A stretch of DNA of 64,000 bases from Roseovarius amoyensis (GTDB lineage Bacteria > Pseudomonadota > Alphaproteobacteria > Rhodobacterales > Rhodobacteraceae): assembly GCF_003260265.1 (NCBI RefSeq), contig NZ_QITQ01000003.1, positions 62,001 to 126,000 on the forward strand. The letters run 5' to 3'. Below are positions 55,228 through 63,183 of this stretch, one piece after another (positions within the stretch are counted from its first letter, which is position 1; the number at the start of each line of letters is the position of its first letter). Under the pieces are notes generated by a model. The model ran no database searches and had not been told where the DNA came from. It was given only the letters and a program-made list of their open reading frames with translations. The position numbers and the translations under genes were made by a program.

Positions 55228-56319
55228 ATGGGCTACACGATCAAGCAGATTGCCGAGGCGTTGGGCGGCGAGGCCATGGGCGACACCTCGATTGAAATAG
55301 ATGGGCTGGCCGAACCGGGCGACGCCACCGCGCGACAGCTGGCGCTGGCCAGCAAACCGGACTATGCCGCACGGCTGTCCGCCGGCGCAGCCCGCGCCGC
55401 GTTGCTGTGGTCTGGCGCTGACTGGCGGGAATACGGGCTGGAGGCGGCGATCTTTGCCCCGCGCCCGCGTTTTGCCATGTCGTTGCTGACCGCCATGTTC
55501 GACCCCGGACAGGGCTGGGCCGAGGGCATCCACCCCAGCGCCATCGTCGAAGAGGGCGCTCAGCTGGGCAAGGGGGTCAGCATCGGCCCGCTCAGCCTGG
55601 TGGCCAGCGGCGCGCGTATCGGCGAGGGAACCGTGATCGGCCCGCAATGCCACATAGGTCACGATGCCGAGATCGGGCCTGGCGGCCTGTTGCGCGAAGG
55701 GGTCAGGATCGGCGCGCGGGTGAGGATCGGCGCGCGGTTCATCGCCCAGCCGGGCGCAGCCATCGGCGGGGACGGCTTTTCCTTTGTCACGCCAGAGGTG
55801 TCGGGCGTCGAAAAGGTGCGCGAGACACTGGGCGACCGCGGCGAGACCGAGGCGCAGGGCTGGGTGCGCATCCACAGCCTGGGCGCGGTCGAGATCGGCG
55901 ACGATGTCGAGGTTGGCGCCAACACCACCATCGACAGCGGCACCATCCGCCCGACCCGGATCGGCAGCGGTACCAAGCTCGACAACCTGGTGATGATTGG
56001 CCACAACGTCGAGATCGGCCGCGACTGCCTGCTGTGCGGGCATGTCGGCATCGCCGGCTCGACCCGGGTTGGCAACAACGTGGTTCTGGGCGGCAAGACC
56101 GGGGTCAGCGACAACATTTTTATCGGCGACAATGTCATCACCGGCGGCGGCACCATCGTGCTGGCCAATATCCCCGCCGGGCGTGTCATGCTGGGCTATC
56201 CGGCAATGAAGATGGAGGCCACGATGGACCTGTTCAAGGGCTTTCGCCGGCTCAAGCGCCTGTTCGGGGATGTTGCCGAACTCAAGAAAACAGTTTCCAA
56301 CTTGCCGACGAACGACTAA
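55228..56319 (+). CDS. lpxD: UDP-3-O-acylglucosamine N-acyltransferase-like (LpxD family)
   Basis: Left-handed beta-helix acyltransferase of lipid A synthesis: transfers an acyl chain from ACP to the 2-amino group of UDP-3-O-acylglucosamine. The 363-residue product has an N-terminal uridine-binding domain, hexapeptide repeats from about residue 105 ([20 protein letters not shown]), catalytic His in [12 protein letters not shown] (about 258) and a helical C-terminus. It is not in the usual bamA-lpxD-fabZ-lpxA cluster but leads its own acp-KAS cassette; it may be a second, specialised LpxD. Confidence 0.9.
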   Translation: MGYTIKQIAEALGGEAMGDTSIEIDGLAEPGDATARQLALASKPDYAARLSAGAARAALLWSGADWREYGLEAAIFAPRPRFAMSLLTAMFDPGQGWAEGIHPSAIVEEGAQLGKGVSIGPLSLVASGARIGEGTVIGPQCHIGHDAEIGPGGLLREGVRIGARVRIGARFIAQPGAAIGGDGFSFVTPEVSGVEKVRETLGDRGETEAQGWVRIHSLGAVEIGDDVEVGANTTIDSGTIRPTRIGSGTKLDNLVMIGHNVEIGRDCLLCGHVGIAGSTRVGNNVVLGGKTGVSDNIFIGDNVITGGGTIVLANIPAGRVMLGYPAMKMEATMDLFKGFRRLKRLFGDVAELKKTVSNLPTND

Positions 56320-56352
56320 ATCGGGCGCGTTGCAGAAAAAAGGGCCGCAGCG

Positions 56353-56610
56353 ATGGACATCAAGGATCGTGTCATCAGGATCATCGCCGAGCAGGCGGTG
56401 CTCGATCCTTCGGACGTTACGATGGAAAGCACGCTCGAGGATCTTGGCATTGACAGCCTCGGCCTGGTCGAAAGCATTTTCGCGATCGAGGAAGAGTTCG
56501 ACATCTCGGTGCCGTTCAACGCCAACGCGCCCAACGAAAGCGATTTCGACATATCTTCGGTTGCCTCGATCATTCAGGGCATCAACAAGCTGGTGGCGGA
56601 GCAATCGTGA
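56353..56610 (+). CDS. dedicated acyl carrier protein
   Basis: An 85-residue ACP with the phosphopantetheine serine in LEDLGIDSLGLVESIFAIEEEF (Ser about residue 35). It differs from housekeeping AcpP in having an insertion after the recognition helix (NANAPNESDFD). It overlaps the KAS gene (GTGA) and lies 33 bp after lpxD, implying a shared, specialised acyl-chain pathway. Confidence 0.93.
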   Translation: MDIKDRVIRIIAEQAVLDPSDVTMESTLEDLGIDSLGLVESIFAIEEEFDISVPFNANAPNESDFDISSVASIIQGINKLVAEQS

Positions 56611-57818
56611 AGCGGGTTGTCATTACCGGGGCGGGCACGATCAATGCACTGGGCCGCAACGTGGCCGATACGCTGGAGGCGATGCGCGAGGGCCGCTGCG
56701 GCATCGGCGAGCTGGAGTTCCACGATGTCGAGCGGCTGTCGATCCGCATCGGCGGGCAGGTCAAGGGGTACGAGCCCGAGGAGCGCTTCAACCGCCAGCA
56801 ACTGGCGCTCTATGACCGCTTTGCCCAGTTCACCCTGATCGCCGCGCGCGAGGCGATCGCGCAGGCGGGGCTGGAATTTTCCGGCGAGCTGGCGACGCGG
56901 GCCGGGGTCGTGCTGGGCAATTCCGGCGGCGGCATGACCACGCTGGATGAAAACTATCGCTCGGTCTACGAGGCGGGCAAGAACCGGGTGCATCCCTTTG
57001 TTGTGCCCAAGCTGATGAACAATGCCGCCGCCAGCCATGTCTCGATGGAGTTCAACCTCAAGGGCCCCAGCTTTACCGTTTCGACCGCCTGTTCCAGTTC
57101 CAACCACGCGATGGCGCAGGCGTTCCAGCTGGTGCATGGCGGGGCGACCCCGGTGATGGTTACCGGCGGGTCGGAATCGATGCTGTGCTTTGGCGGCGTC
57201 AAGGCGTGGGAGGGGCTGAGGGTCATGTCCCGCGACGCCTGCCGCCCGTTCTCTGCCAACCGCAACGGCATGGTACAGGGCGAGGGCGCGGGCGTCTTCG
57301 TCTTTGAAGAGCTGGAACACGCGCAAAAGCGCGGGGCCGAGATACTGGCCGAGGTCGCGGGTTTCGCCATGTCCTCGGACGCCTCCGACATCGTCATGCC
57401 GTCGAAACAGGGCGCGGCGCGCACGATGTGCGGGGCGATGAGGGATGCGCGCATCGACGCGGCCGAGGTGGGCTATATCAACGCCCACGGCACCGGCACC
57501 GCGGCCAACGACAAGACCGAATGCGCGGCGGTGGCGGACGTGTTCGGCGCCCATGCCGACAAGCTGATGATTTCCTCGACCAAGTCGATGCACGGCCATC
57601 TGATCGGCGGCACCGGCGCGGTCGAACTGCTGGCCTGCATCATGGCGGTGCGCGACGGCGTCGTGGCCCCCACCATCGGCTACGAGGAACCCGACCCCGA
57701 ATGCGCGCTGGACGTGGTCCCGAATGTGGCGCGCGAGGCCGACGTCAAGGTCGCCCTGTCAAACGCCTTTTCCTTCGGCGGGCTGAATGCGGTGCTGGCG
57801 CTGAGGCGGTTCGAGTAG
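56607..57818 (+). CDS. beta-ketoacyl-ACP synthase II family protein
   Basis: A 403-residue condensing enzyme of the FabF type with an intact Cys-His-His triad: STACSSSNHAMAQA (Cys about residue 161), NAHGTGTAANDKTE (His about 292) and STKSMHGHLIGGTGAVE (His about 329). The GTG start overlaps the ACP stop. Pairing with its own ACP and an LpxD suggests it elongates a special acyl chain (for lipid A), rather than serving general fatty-acid synthesis. Confidence 0.93.
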   Translation: MKRVVITGAGTINALGRNVADTLEAMREGRCGIGELEFHDVERLSIRIGGQVKGYEPEERFNRQQLALYDRFAQFTLIAAREAIAQAGLEFSGELATRAGVVLGNSGGGMTTLDENYRSVYEAGKNRVHPFVVPKLMNNAAASHVSMEFNLKGPSFTVSTACSSSNHAMAQAFQLVHGGATPVMVTGGSESMLCFGGVKAWEGLRVMSRDACRPFSANRNGMVQGEGAGVFVFEELEHAQKRGAEILAEVAGFAMSSDASDIVMPSKQGAARTMCGAMRDARIDAAEVGYINAHGTGTAANDKTECAAVADVFGAHADKLMISSTKSMHGHLIGGTGAVELLACIMAVRDGVVAPTIGYEEPDPECALDVVPNVAREADVKVALSNAFSFGGLNAVLALRRFE

Positions 57819-58039
57819 GGGGGGAGGGGGTGGCCCTTTCCGGCCCGTTGCGGACGTTGGTGACCCTTAATGGTTCTGCGATGCAGCTTCCTCAAACCAG
57901 TCGTTCACGCACGGCGCAGCATTTTCACGGGTTCAATGACCATTGTGCGGGACGCAGCGAACTTTTGCCGCGGCCAACTCGAACGAATGTCTGCTTCGAA
58001 CAAATATAACTGTTTGCACCAATCGAGATATGCTGAAGT

Positions 58040-58780
58040 TCAATCCCTGATTCCGCTTCTAGTCGCGCATCGGTGCAGTCGCGCTGCGAAGTAGGTCGCG
58101 AAGATCTCATTTTCAGAATATTCATCAGGAGCCTTCCAGTAGGCACCGAGGCGCCCCGTGAGGCCTGCGATCCAATCGGCAGCCTGCATGGTTTGGTAGC
58201 GGTGGCTTTCCAACTGGAAAGGTGGCTCGACCAGGTGGCGTCGTTGATCGGCTCCATACATCGCGATCGACGCCTGTGTGACAAGGGTCGACCGTTGATC
58301 ATGCTCATCGAGGGCGAGGAGAAACTTTTCACAGGGATTGCAGTCCTCTTCACAGTGCTGGTCTATGCGCTTGATCGCCTCACGTAGGATATGTCGATAG
58401 AGGGCGTTTGCATCGTGGTGTTCTGGCGTAGCGTGTTTACCCTGCCCGACATAGAAGGCAAAGCCGCCGAGCGCTCTTATCTTGTTGAAAAGACGATTGG
58501 TAAAGTTGCGCAACTCCCGATAGGTCTCAACGTTCCGAACCGTGTAGAGAGCCGAGCCCTTCTTCTCCCAAACGGAAGGATGCATGGAAGAGCGGTCGAT
58601 CTCGAACTTCAGTAGCTCACATTTCCGCTGATAGAACCACGTTCCAAAATTGCGGACTTCCTCAATGGGAAGCACAAGCCCGGCAAGGCCGAAGACTGGG
58701 CTATCGTTGTGCTGGAAGTGATTGCGCGCGATGTAGGGGCCAATGTGCCCAAACTCATCCAAATAGGCAATGTAAGTCAA
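58040..58780 (-). CDS. DUF3800 domain-containing protein
   Basis: A 246-residue protein with the DUF3800 hallmarks: N-terminal TYIAYLDEFGHIGP and C-terminal QTMQAADWIAGLTGR, with ALDEHD in the middle. These acidic residues suggest an RNase H-like, metal-dependent fold; family function is not established, though members often occur in mobile or defence contexts. TTG at 58780 is the likely start, with GAGG 5 bp upstream; a GTG at 58798 would place its ribosome-binding site inside a hairpin. GC content is clearly lower than that of the neighbours, implying recent acquisition. Confidence 0.8.
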   Translation of the reverse strand: MTYIAYLDEFGHIGPYIARNHFQHNDSPVFGLAGLVLPIEEVRNFGTWFYQRKCELLKFEIDRSSMHPSVWEKKGSALYTVRNVETYRELRNFTNRLFNKIRALGGFAFYVGQGKHATPEHHDANALYRHILREAIKRIDQHCEEDCNPCEKFLLALDEHDQRSTLVTQASIAMYGADQRRHLVEPPFQLESHRYQTMQAADWIAGLTGRLGAYWKAPDEYSENEIFATYFAARLHRCATRSGIRD

Positions 58781-58802
58781 AGCAAACCTCAGAAACACGA
58801 AA

Positions 58803-58822
58803 GCCCGCGCTTGCGCGCGGGC
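58803..58822 (-). promoter_or_regulatory. leader hairpin immediately upstream of the DUF3800 gene
   Basis: On the minus strand GCCCGCGC, loop GCAA, GCGCGGGC, followed by TTTCGTGTTTC. An 8-bp perfect stem with a U-rich tail ending about 20 nt before the TTG start; looks like an attenuator or leader terminator. About 50 nt further upstream lies TTGACA, 17 bp, TAACTA, a candidate promoter. The rest of 58823-59077 has no gene I can support. Confidence 0.45.
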
Positions 58823-59077
58823 CTCGGAATGAGGGCAACACGAGTTTGCGCCTCATGGCGTTAGTTAGAAGATTAGGCCTCGCTTGTCAACCTCATCAAA
58901 GCCGCCGTTCGTTATCGCTGATGCAATCGTCACTCAAGGCTCGGTGCCGCCTTCCGCACTGCGGAAACAAACTCGGATCAGCGCAAGTTCGAATGTCGGC
59001 TCCCGTGGATGATGCACTCTTGGTTCGCAGAAGCAGAGATAGTCCGCCCCCCGCCCTTCCCACCTCATCCCCCCAAC

Positions 59078-59107
59078 AAAAAACGCCGCCCAGTGGGCGG
59101 CGCTTTT
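59078..59107 (-). terminator. intrinsic terminator of the IalB-family gene
   Basis: On the minus strand CGCCGCCC, loop ACT, GGGCGGCG, followed by TTTTTT. It lies 23 bp after the stop at 59130. Confidence 0.85.
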
Positions 59108-59129
59108 CATTCTCAATCCCTGCCGTGCG

Positions 59130-59753
59130 TCAGTTCGGCGCGACCGAGACGTTTTCATACGCCTTGGTAAAGCCGTCCAGCGACGCCTTGATCACCACCC
59201 GCTGGTCGGGGGCCTGGGCGGGCACGATGGTCAGGAACGCCTCGCCCCCGGACTTGAACCCGTCGATGTCCTCTTGCGTAAAGCCGATGCGGGCAAAGCA
59301 GCCCACCATCGAGCAGAACGAAAAGTTATAGGCCTTGGCCGCGCCTTCATCCACGGTGATGCGCAGCCCCTGGGGCAGCAGCGTGCCCAGCGGCACCACG
59401 ATGGTTGCGCCGGCCACGGCCTCGCTGTCGTCGGGCAGCTTGAACAGGCTGAACTCGGCCACCGGGTTGCCGGCTTCCTCGCGCAAAAGCTGGTACATCT
59501 GGCAGGGGTCCTCGTCGGCCTCGCTGCGGAAGCACTGCAACTGCCAGTCGCCGTAGGTTTCCTTGATATAGGAGGGGTCTTCGCGCACCTCCTGGCCCAT
59601 GTCGAGACCGGGTTCGGCAGCCGTGCCTTCCTCGGTGGCGGGCTCGGCTTCGGCGGCGGTGTCGCCGGCGGGCGTGTCGGTGTCCTGCGCAAAGGCGGCG
59701 CCGCCGGCGGCCAGCAGCGCGACAAGCGGCAGGATGGTCAGTAATCTGGACAT
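59130..59753 (-). CDS. invasion-associated locus B (IalB) family protein
   Basis: A 207-residue periplasmic or secreted protein. Residues 1-22 are a signal peptide (TILPLVALLAAGGAAFAQ). An acidic Thr/Ala/Glu linker (about 23-50) precedes the IalB domain: YGDWQLQCFRSEADEDPCQMYQLL, FKLPDDSEAVAGATIVVPLG, and SFCSMVGCFARIGF with two conserved Cys pairs. Named after Bartonella IalB; the role in free-living alphaproteobacteria is not known. Confidence 0.9.
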   Translation of the reverse strand: MSRLLTILPLVALLAAGGAAFAQDTDTPAGDTAAEAEPATEEGTAAEPGLDMGQEVREDPSYIKETYGDWQLQCFRSEADEDPCQMYQLLREEAGNPVAEFSLFKLPDDSEAVAGATIVVPLGTLLPQGLRITVDEGAAKAYNFSFCSMVGCFARIGFTQEDIDGFKSGGEAFLTIVPAQAPDQRVVIKASLDGFTKAYENVSVAPN

Positions 59754-59924
59754 GAAATCCCCGTTTTATGTGTTGGCGATCAGGGTTCTTGCGGTCGGCG
59801 TCGTGGTGGTCGGCAGACGCCGGCGCCGGAGGCCGGATCGTGCTGGCGCAGATAAAACCGCACCCGCCCCCGAGTTGCAAGGCTTTCCGCCGCGGGCAGC
59901 GGGTCCCGAATGGAAATCCCGGAG

Positions 59925-59948
59925 ACCCACAAAGAAACCCACAAAGAA
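59925..59948. repeat. 12-bp tandem repeat (two units)
   Basis: ACCCACAAAGAA repeated twice with no mismatch, adjoining the terminator hairpin at 59949-59970. Confidence 0.7.
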
Positions 59949-59970
59949 AAAGAGGCCTCTCGGCCTCTTT
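59943..59970 (-). terminator. minus-strand intrinsic terminator in a gene-free region
   Basis: On the minus strand AAAGAGGCC, loop GAGA, GGCCTCTTT, then TTCTTTG. A 9-bp perfect stem. No minus-strand protein gene ends here; a TTGACG (60038-60043), 17 bp, TAGCGT (60015-60020) upstream could drive a short transcript of about 60-70 nt ending at this hairpin. Confidence 0.6.
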
Positions 59971-60096
59971 CCCGTCTTCTCCCCGCCGGACTGGCCGACT
60001 TAGTGATTGGGCGAACGCTATGACAGTTACCGCTATCCGTCAACAGGCTTGATCGAGAAATTTCGGACCCATTCCGGGGCCGCTTTGCGACCCCAG

Positions 60097-60180
60097 AAAA
60101 AACCGCGCCAACGTGGCGCGGCCAGTCTGACAGGGAGGAAGTCACCCCGGAGTCCGGGGCGGGAATCAGGGTGGCGCAGA
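60097..60180 (-). ncRNA. candidate small RNA with anti-Shine-Dalgarno hairpin loop
   Basis: Read on the minus strand, three consecutive stem-loops: CCCCGG-ACT-CCGGGG (60145-60159), TGAC-TTCCTCCCT-GTCA (60128-60144), and an intrinsic terminator CCGCGCCA-CGT-TGGCGCGG (60103-60121) followed by TTTTTT. The middle loop UUCCUCCCU is an exposed anti-Shine-Dalgarno sequence, as in alphaproteobacterial CcsR/alpha-r14-type sRNAs (CCUCC loops). No minus-strand gene precedes the terminator. The 5' end is not resolved; it may overlap the start of the divergent HerA-like gene. Confidence 0.5.
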
Positions 60181-60225
60181 ATGGTTAACTTTGTATGGTC
60201 GGATCGAGGAAACAGCACGACAGGG

Positions 60226-61779
60226 GTGAATGCCTTGGAAAACGGCATATTCATAGGCGGCGGCGGCAAGGATTACGCCGTCCCGCAGCATCTGGCACTG
60301 GGATACGCCAACCGCCACGGGCTGATCGCCGGGGCCACCGGCACCGGCAAGACGGTGACGCTGCAGATCCTGGCCGAGGGGTTTTCGGCTGCCGGCGTGC
60401 CGGTCTTTGCCGCCGACGTAAAGGGTGACCTGTCGGGCCTCGCTGCCGCCGGGAGTGCCAAATTCAAGCTGCACGACGCATTCACCAGCCGCGCCGCGAC
60501 CATCGGGTTCGATGATTACCGGTACGAGGCGTTTCCCGTCACCTTCTGGGACATCTTCGGCCAGCAGGGCCACCCGGTCCGCACCACCGTGGCCGAGATG
60601 GGGCCGCTGCTGCTGTCGCGGCTGATGCAGCTGACCGAGGCGCAGGAAGGGGTGATGAACATCGTCTTTCGCGTCGCCGACGAAGAGGGGATGCCGCTCT
60701 TGGACCTCAAGGACCTGCAGGCGCTGCTGGTCTGGACGGGCGAGAACCGCGACGCGCTGTCGCTGCGCTATGGCAACGTGTCGCCGCAATCGGTGGGCGC
60801 GATTCAGCGCGCGCTGATGGTGCTGGAAAACCAGGGCGGGGCGGGGTTCTTTGGCGAACCGGCGCTGGAGCTGGCAGACCTGATGCGCACCGATGCAGAC
60901 GGGCGCGGGCGCATCAACATCCTTGCCGCCGACAAGCTGATGGGCTCGCCCCGGCTTTATGCCACCTTCCTGCTGTGGCTCCTGTCGGAGCTCTTTGAGA
61001 CGCTGCCAGAGGTGGGCGACCCCGACAAACCCAGGCTGGTCTTTTTCTTCGACGAGGCGCACCTGCTGTTCGACGACGCGCCCAAGGCGCTGGTCGACAA
61101 GGTTGAACAGGTGGCGCGGCTCATTCGGTCCAAGGGGGTGGGGGTCTATTTCGTCACCCAGAACCCCGACGACATCCCAGAGGATATTCTTGGCCAGCTC
61201 GGCAACCGCATCCAGCACGCGTTGCGCGCCTTTACCGCGCGCGACCGCAAGGCGCTCAAACGCGCGGCCGAGACCTATCGCCCCAATCCGCGTTTCGACA
61301 CGGCCGACGCGATCCGCGACATGGGCGTGGGCGAGGCCGTGACATCCATGCTCGAGGCCAAGGGCGCGCCGGGCATCGTCGAGCGCACACTCATCCGTCC
61401 ACCATCGTCCAAGCTGGGGCCGGTCAGCCCGGCGGAACGCGCGGCGGTGATGGCGGCCTCGCCCATGGCCGGGAAATACGACACCACGCAGGACAGGCAG
61501 TCGGCCTACGAGATGTTGGCAGCGCGGGCGGCAGAGGCGGCCAAGGCGGCAGAGGTCGCCGAGGCAGAGGCCGAGGATGCCCCGGCGGCGCTGCGCGAAT
61601 TCAACGCCGCGCGGCGCTATAGCGGTGGCCGGGTTGCGCGCTCCAGCAGCCGGGCCAACAAGGGCCTCGGCGAACGGTTCGGCGCTGCCGTGACCGATGC
61701 CGTGCTGAAAGAGATCAAGGGCACCACCGGCCGGCGCATCGTGCGCGGTATCCTTGGCGGGCTTTTCAAGGGGCGCTGA
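60226..61779 (+). CDS. HerA/DUF853-type helicase-like ATPase
   Basis: A 517-residue ATPase of the DUF853 family (bacterial HerA-like, FtsK/HerA clade). [22 protein letters not shown] is Walker [13 protein letters not shown] is Walker [29 protein letters not shown] is the sensor/arginine region. An Ala/Glu-rich segment precedes a basic C-terminus ([16 protein letters not shown]). Possible role in DNA translocation or processing. The start is uncertain: the in-frame ATG at 60181 adds 15 residues; GTG 60226 gives the family-like IFIGGGG start. Confidence 0.88.
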   Translation: MNALENGIFIGGGGKDYAVPQHLALGYANRHGLIAGATGTGKTVTLQILAEGFSAAGVPVFAADVKGDLSGLAAAGSAKFKLHDAFTSRAATIGFDDYRYEAFPVTFWDIFGQQGHPVRTTVAEMGPLLLSRLMQLTEAQEGVMNIVFRVADEEGMPLLDLKDLQALLVWTGENRDALSLRYGNVSPQSVGAIQRALMVLENQGGAGFFGEPALELADLMRTDADGRGRINILAADKLMGSPRLYATFLLWLLSELFETLPEVGDPDKPRLVFFFDEAHLLFDDAPKALVDKVEQVARLIRSKGVGVYFVTQNPDDIPEDILGQLGNRIQHALRAFTARDRKALKRAAETYRPNPRFDTADAIRDMGVGEAVTSMLEAKGAPGIVERTLIRPPSSKLGPVSPAERAAVMAASPMAGKYDTTQDRQSAYEMLAARAAEAAKAAEVAEAEAEDAPAALREFNAARRYSGGRVARSSSRANKGLGERFGAAVTDAVLKEIKGTTGRRIVRGILGGLFKGR

Positions 61780-61831
61780 GGGGGTACGTTACCCGCCCCA
61801 GCCTCCGAGCCGGGGCCTTGTATCTCAAGTG

Positions 61832-61852
61832 GCCCCGGGTCTGGCCCGGGGC
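61832..61852. repeat. GCCCCGGG palindrome between convergent genes
   Basis: GCCCCGGG, loop TCTGG, CCCGGGGC; the same stem as at 3209-3229. It lies between the HerA-like gene and the APH gene and may serve as a bidirectional transcription stop. Confidence 0.55.
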
Positions 61853-61864
61853 GGGCGGTTCAAT

Positions 61865-62833
61865 TCAGACCCGCAGCGCCCGCAAGTCTGTCAGCAGAGC
61901 CTCGCAGAATGCGGTCGAGCGGCGGATGCGCGACCGCGATAGCGCGCTGGATTCGACCCGCACCAGCGCCTCGATCCCGATCATGAAGGGCAGCCAGATA
62001 TCGCGTTCGACCTCCGTCAACTCCAGCGCGTCGGCAAAGACCGCGATCCCCTCAGCATCGACGCCGTAGCGCGCAGTGCCCGAGGGCAGCAAACCCCGCC
62101 GCCCCATATGCGTCAGGAAACGCGCGATATCCTTGACCACCGGCAGCCGGGCAGACCCGCCAGTGTCGATGCCCGTAAGGCGGGTGCCCTCGCTCAGCAG
62201 GTTGTTGGGGTGAAAATCGCCGTGGCAGATCGCCATGCGCCAGGTGCCCGCCTCATGCGGTGTCGAAATGCGGGTCAGTTCCGCCACGATCGCGGTCTTC
62301 AACTCGCGCAGCTCGGCATAGCGCAGCCGTGCCAGCGCCTTGTCGGCGCGACCGAACCAGCCGTCCAGCCGCACCGGCGTCGGTGCCTCTGTCGGGGCGG
62401 TGTATTTGCGCAGCCACGCCGCCGCCGCGGGCAGCAGGGCAGGGCGCCCCGCCGGCGGCGTCTGCCATATCCGCACCATCAACGGCATGCCCGGCGCGCG
62501 TTCGCTGACCACCAGCCCCAGATCAGGCAGGTGACAGATGGGCGTGCTGACGCGCAGATCGCCCGTGTTCATGTATGTGTGTGCGCGGGTCAGCTCGGCC
62601 CAGTCGCGGGCGGCGCTTTCGACCTGTTTGGACAGATGAAAGCGAAAGATCGCCGGGCGTTCGCCCACATGCCCGGCGATGATCGCGCGTTTGCCGGGCA
62701 CAAGGCGGATCATCTCGTCCAGCACGGCGTCGGTCAGCGCCGCCTCGTCCGCGGCGCGGGTTTCGAACGCGGTCATCAGATCGCTCAGCGCGTCCATCTG
62801 TTCCAGCGGCGTGGGGTTGGCACGTTTCGGCAT
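61865..62833 (-). CDS. aminoglycoside phosphotransferase (APH)-fold kinase
   Basis: A 322-residue protein kinase-like small-molecule kinase. The catalytic loop is AICHGDFHPNNLL (about residues 198-210; Brenner motif HGDxxxxN), followed by GIDTGGSARLPVVKDIARFL in place of the usual D(F/W)E metal motif. An upstream TM segment is absent. APH-fold kinases of this sort phosphorylate cell-wall or sugar-like metabolites; resistance is not implied. The start at 62833 is preferred over 62860, whose extra residues are hydrophobic and lack a ribosome-binding site. Confidence 0.82.
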   Translation of the reverse strand: MPKRANPTPLEQMDALSDLMTAFETRAADEAALTDAVLDEMIRLVPGKRAIIAGHVGERPAIFRFHLSKQVESAARDWAELTRAHTYMNTGDLRVSTPICHLPDLGLVVSERAPGMPLMVRIWQTPPAGRPALLPAAAAWLRKYTAPTEAPTPVRLDGWFGRADKALARLRYAELRELKTAIVAELTRISTPHEAGTWRMAICHGDFHPNNLLSEGTRLTGIDTGGSARLPVVKDIARFLTHMGRRGLLPSGTARYGVDAEGIAVFADALELTEVERDIWLPFMIGIEALVRVESSALSRSRIRRSTAFCEALLTDLRALRV

Positions 62834-62940
62834 GACCACCACGATTGCCCAAGCCCGCAACTGCGGTCAACCGAATTGAACCCCGCGCCGCACGCGTCTA
62901 TGCTGTTCCCCAAAGCTGCCACACCAGGAAAGAGCCGCCG

Positions 62941-63183
62941 ATGTCCGACATTCCCGTTTCCGAGATGACCTTTGAACAGGCGATGAAAGAGCTTGAGGAG
63001 GTCGTGACCAAGCTGGAGCGGGGCGATGTCGCGCTGGAGGATTCGATCCGCCTTTACGAACGCGGCGCCGAACTGAAAAAACGCTGCGAGGACAAGCTGA
63101 AGGCGGCCGAGGAAAAGGTTGCCACGATCACGCTAGACCCCGACGGCAACCCCACCGGCACGGTTCCGGCCGGCGACCTGTGA
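62941..63183 (+). CDS. xseB: exodeoxyribonuclease VII small subunit
   Basis: Small subunit of ExoVII, which degrades single-stranded DNA into oligonucleotides. The 80-residue product has the family helices MTFEQAMKELEEVVTKLERGD and LEDSIRLYERGAELKKRCEDKLKAAEEKV. AGGAAAG precedes the start. The stop overlaps the ispA GTG (GTGA), the widespread xseB-ispA arrangement. Confidence 0.96.
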   Translation: MSDIPVSEMTFEQAMKELEEVVTKLERGDVALEDSIRLYERGAELKKRCEDKLKAAEEKVATITLDPDGNPTGTVPAGDL

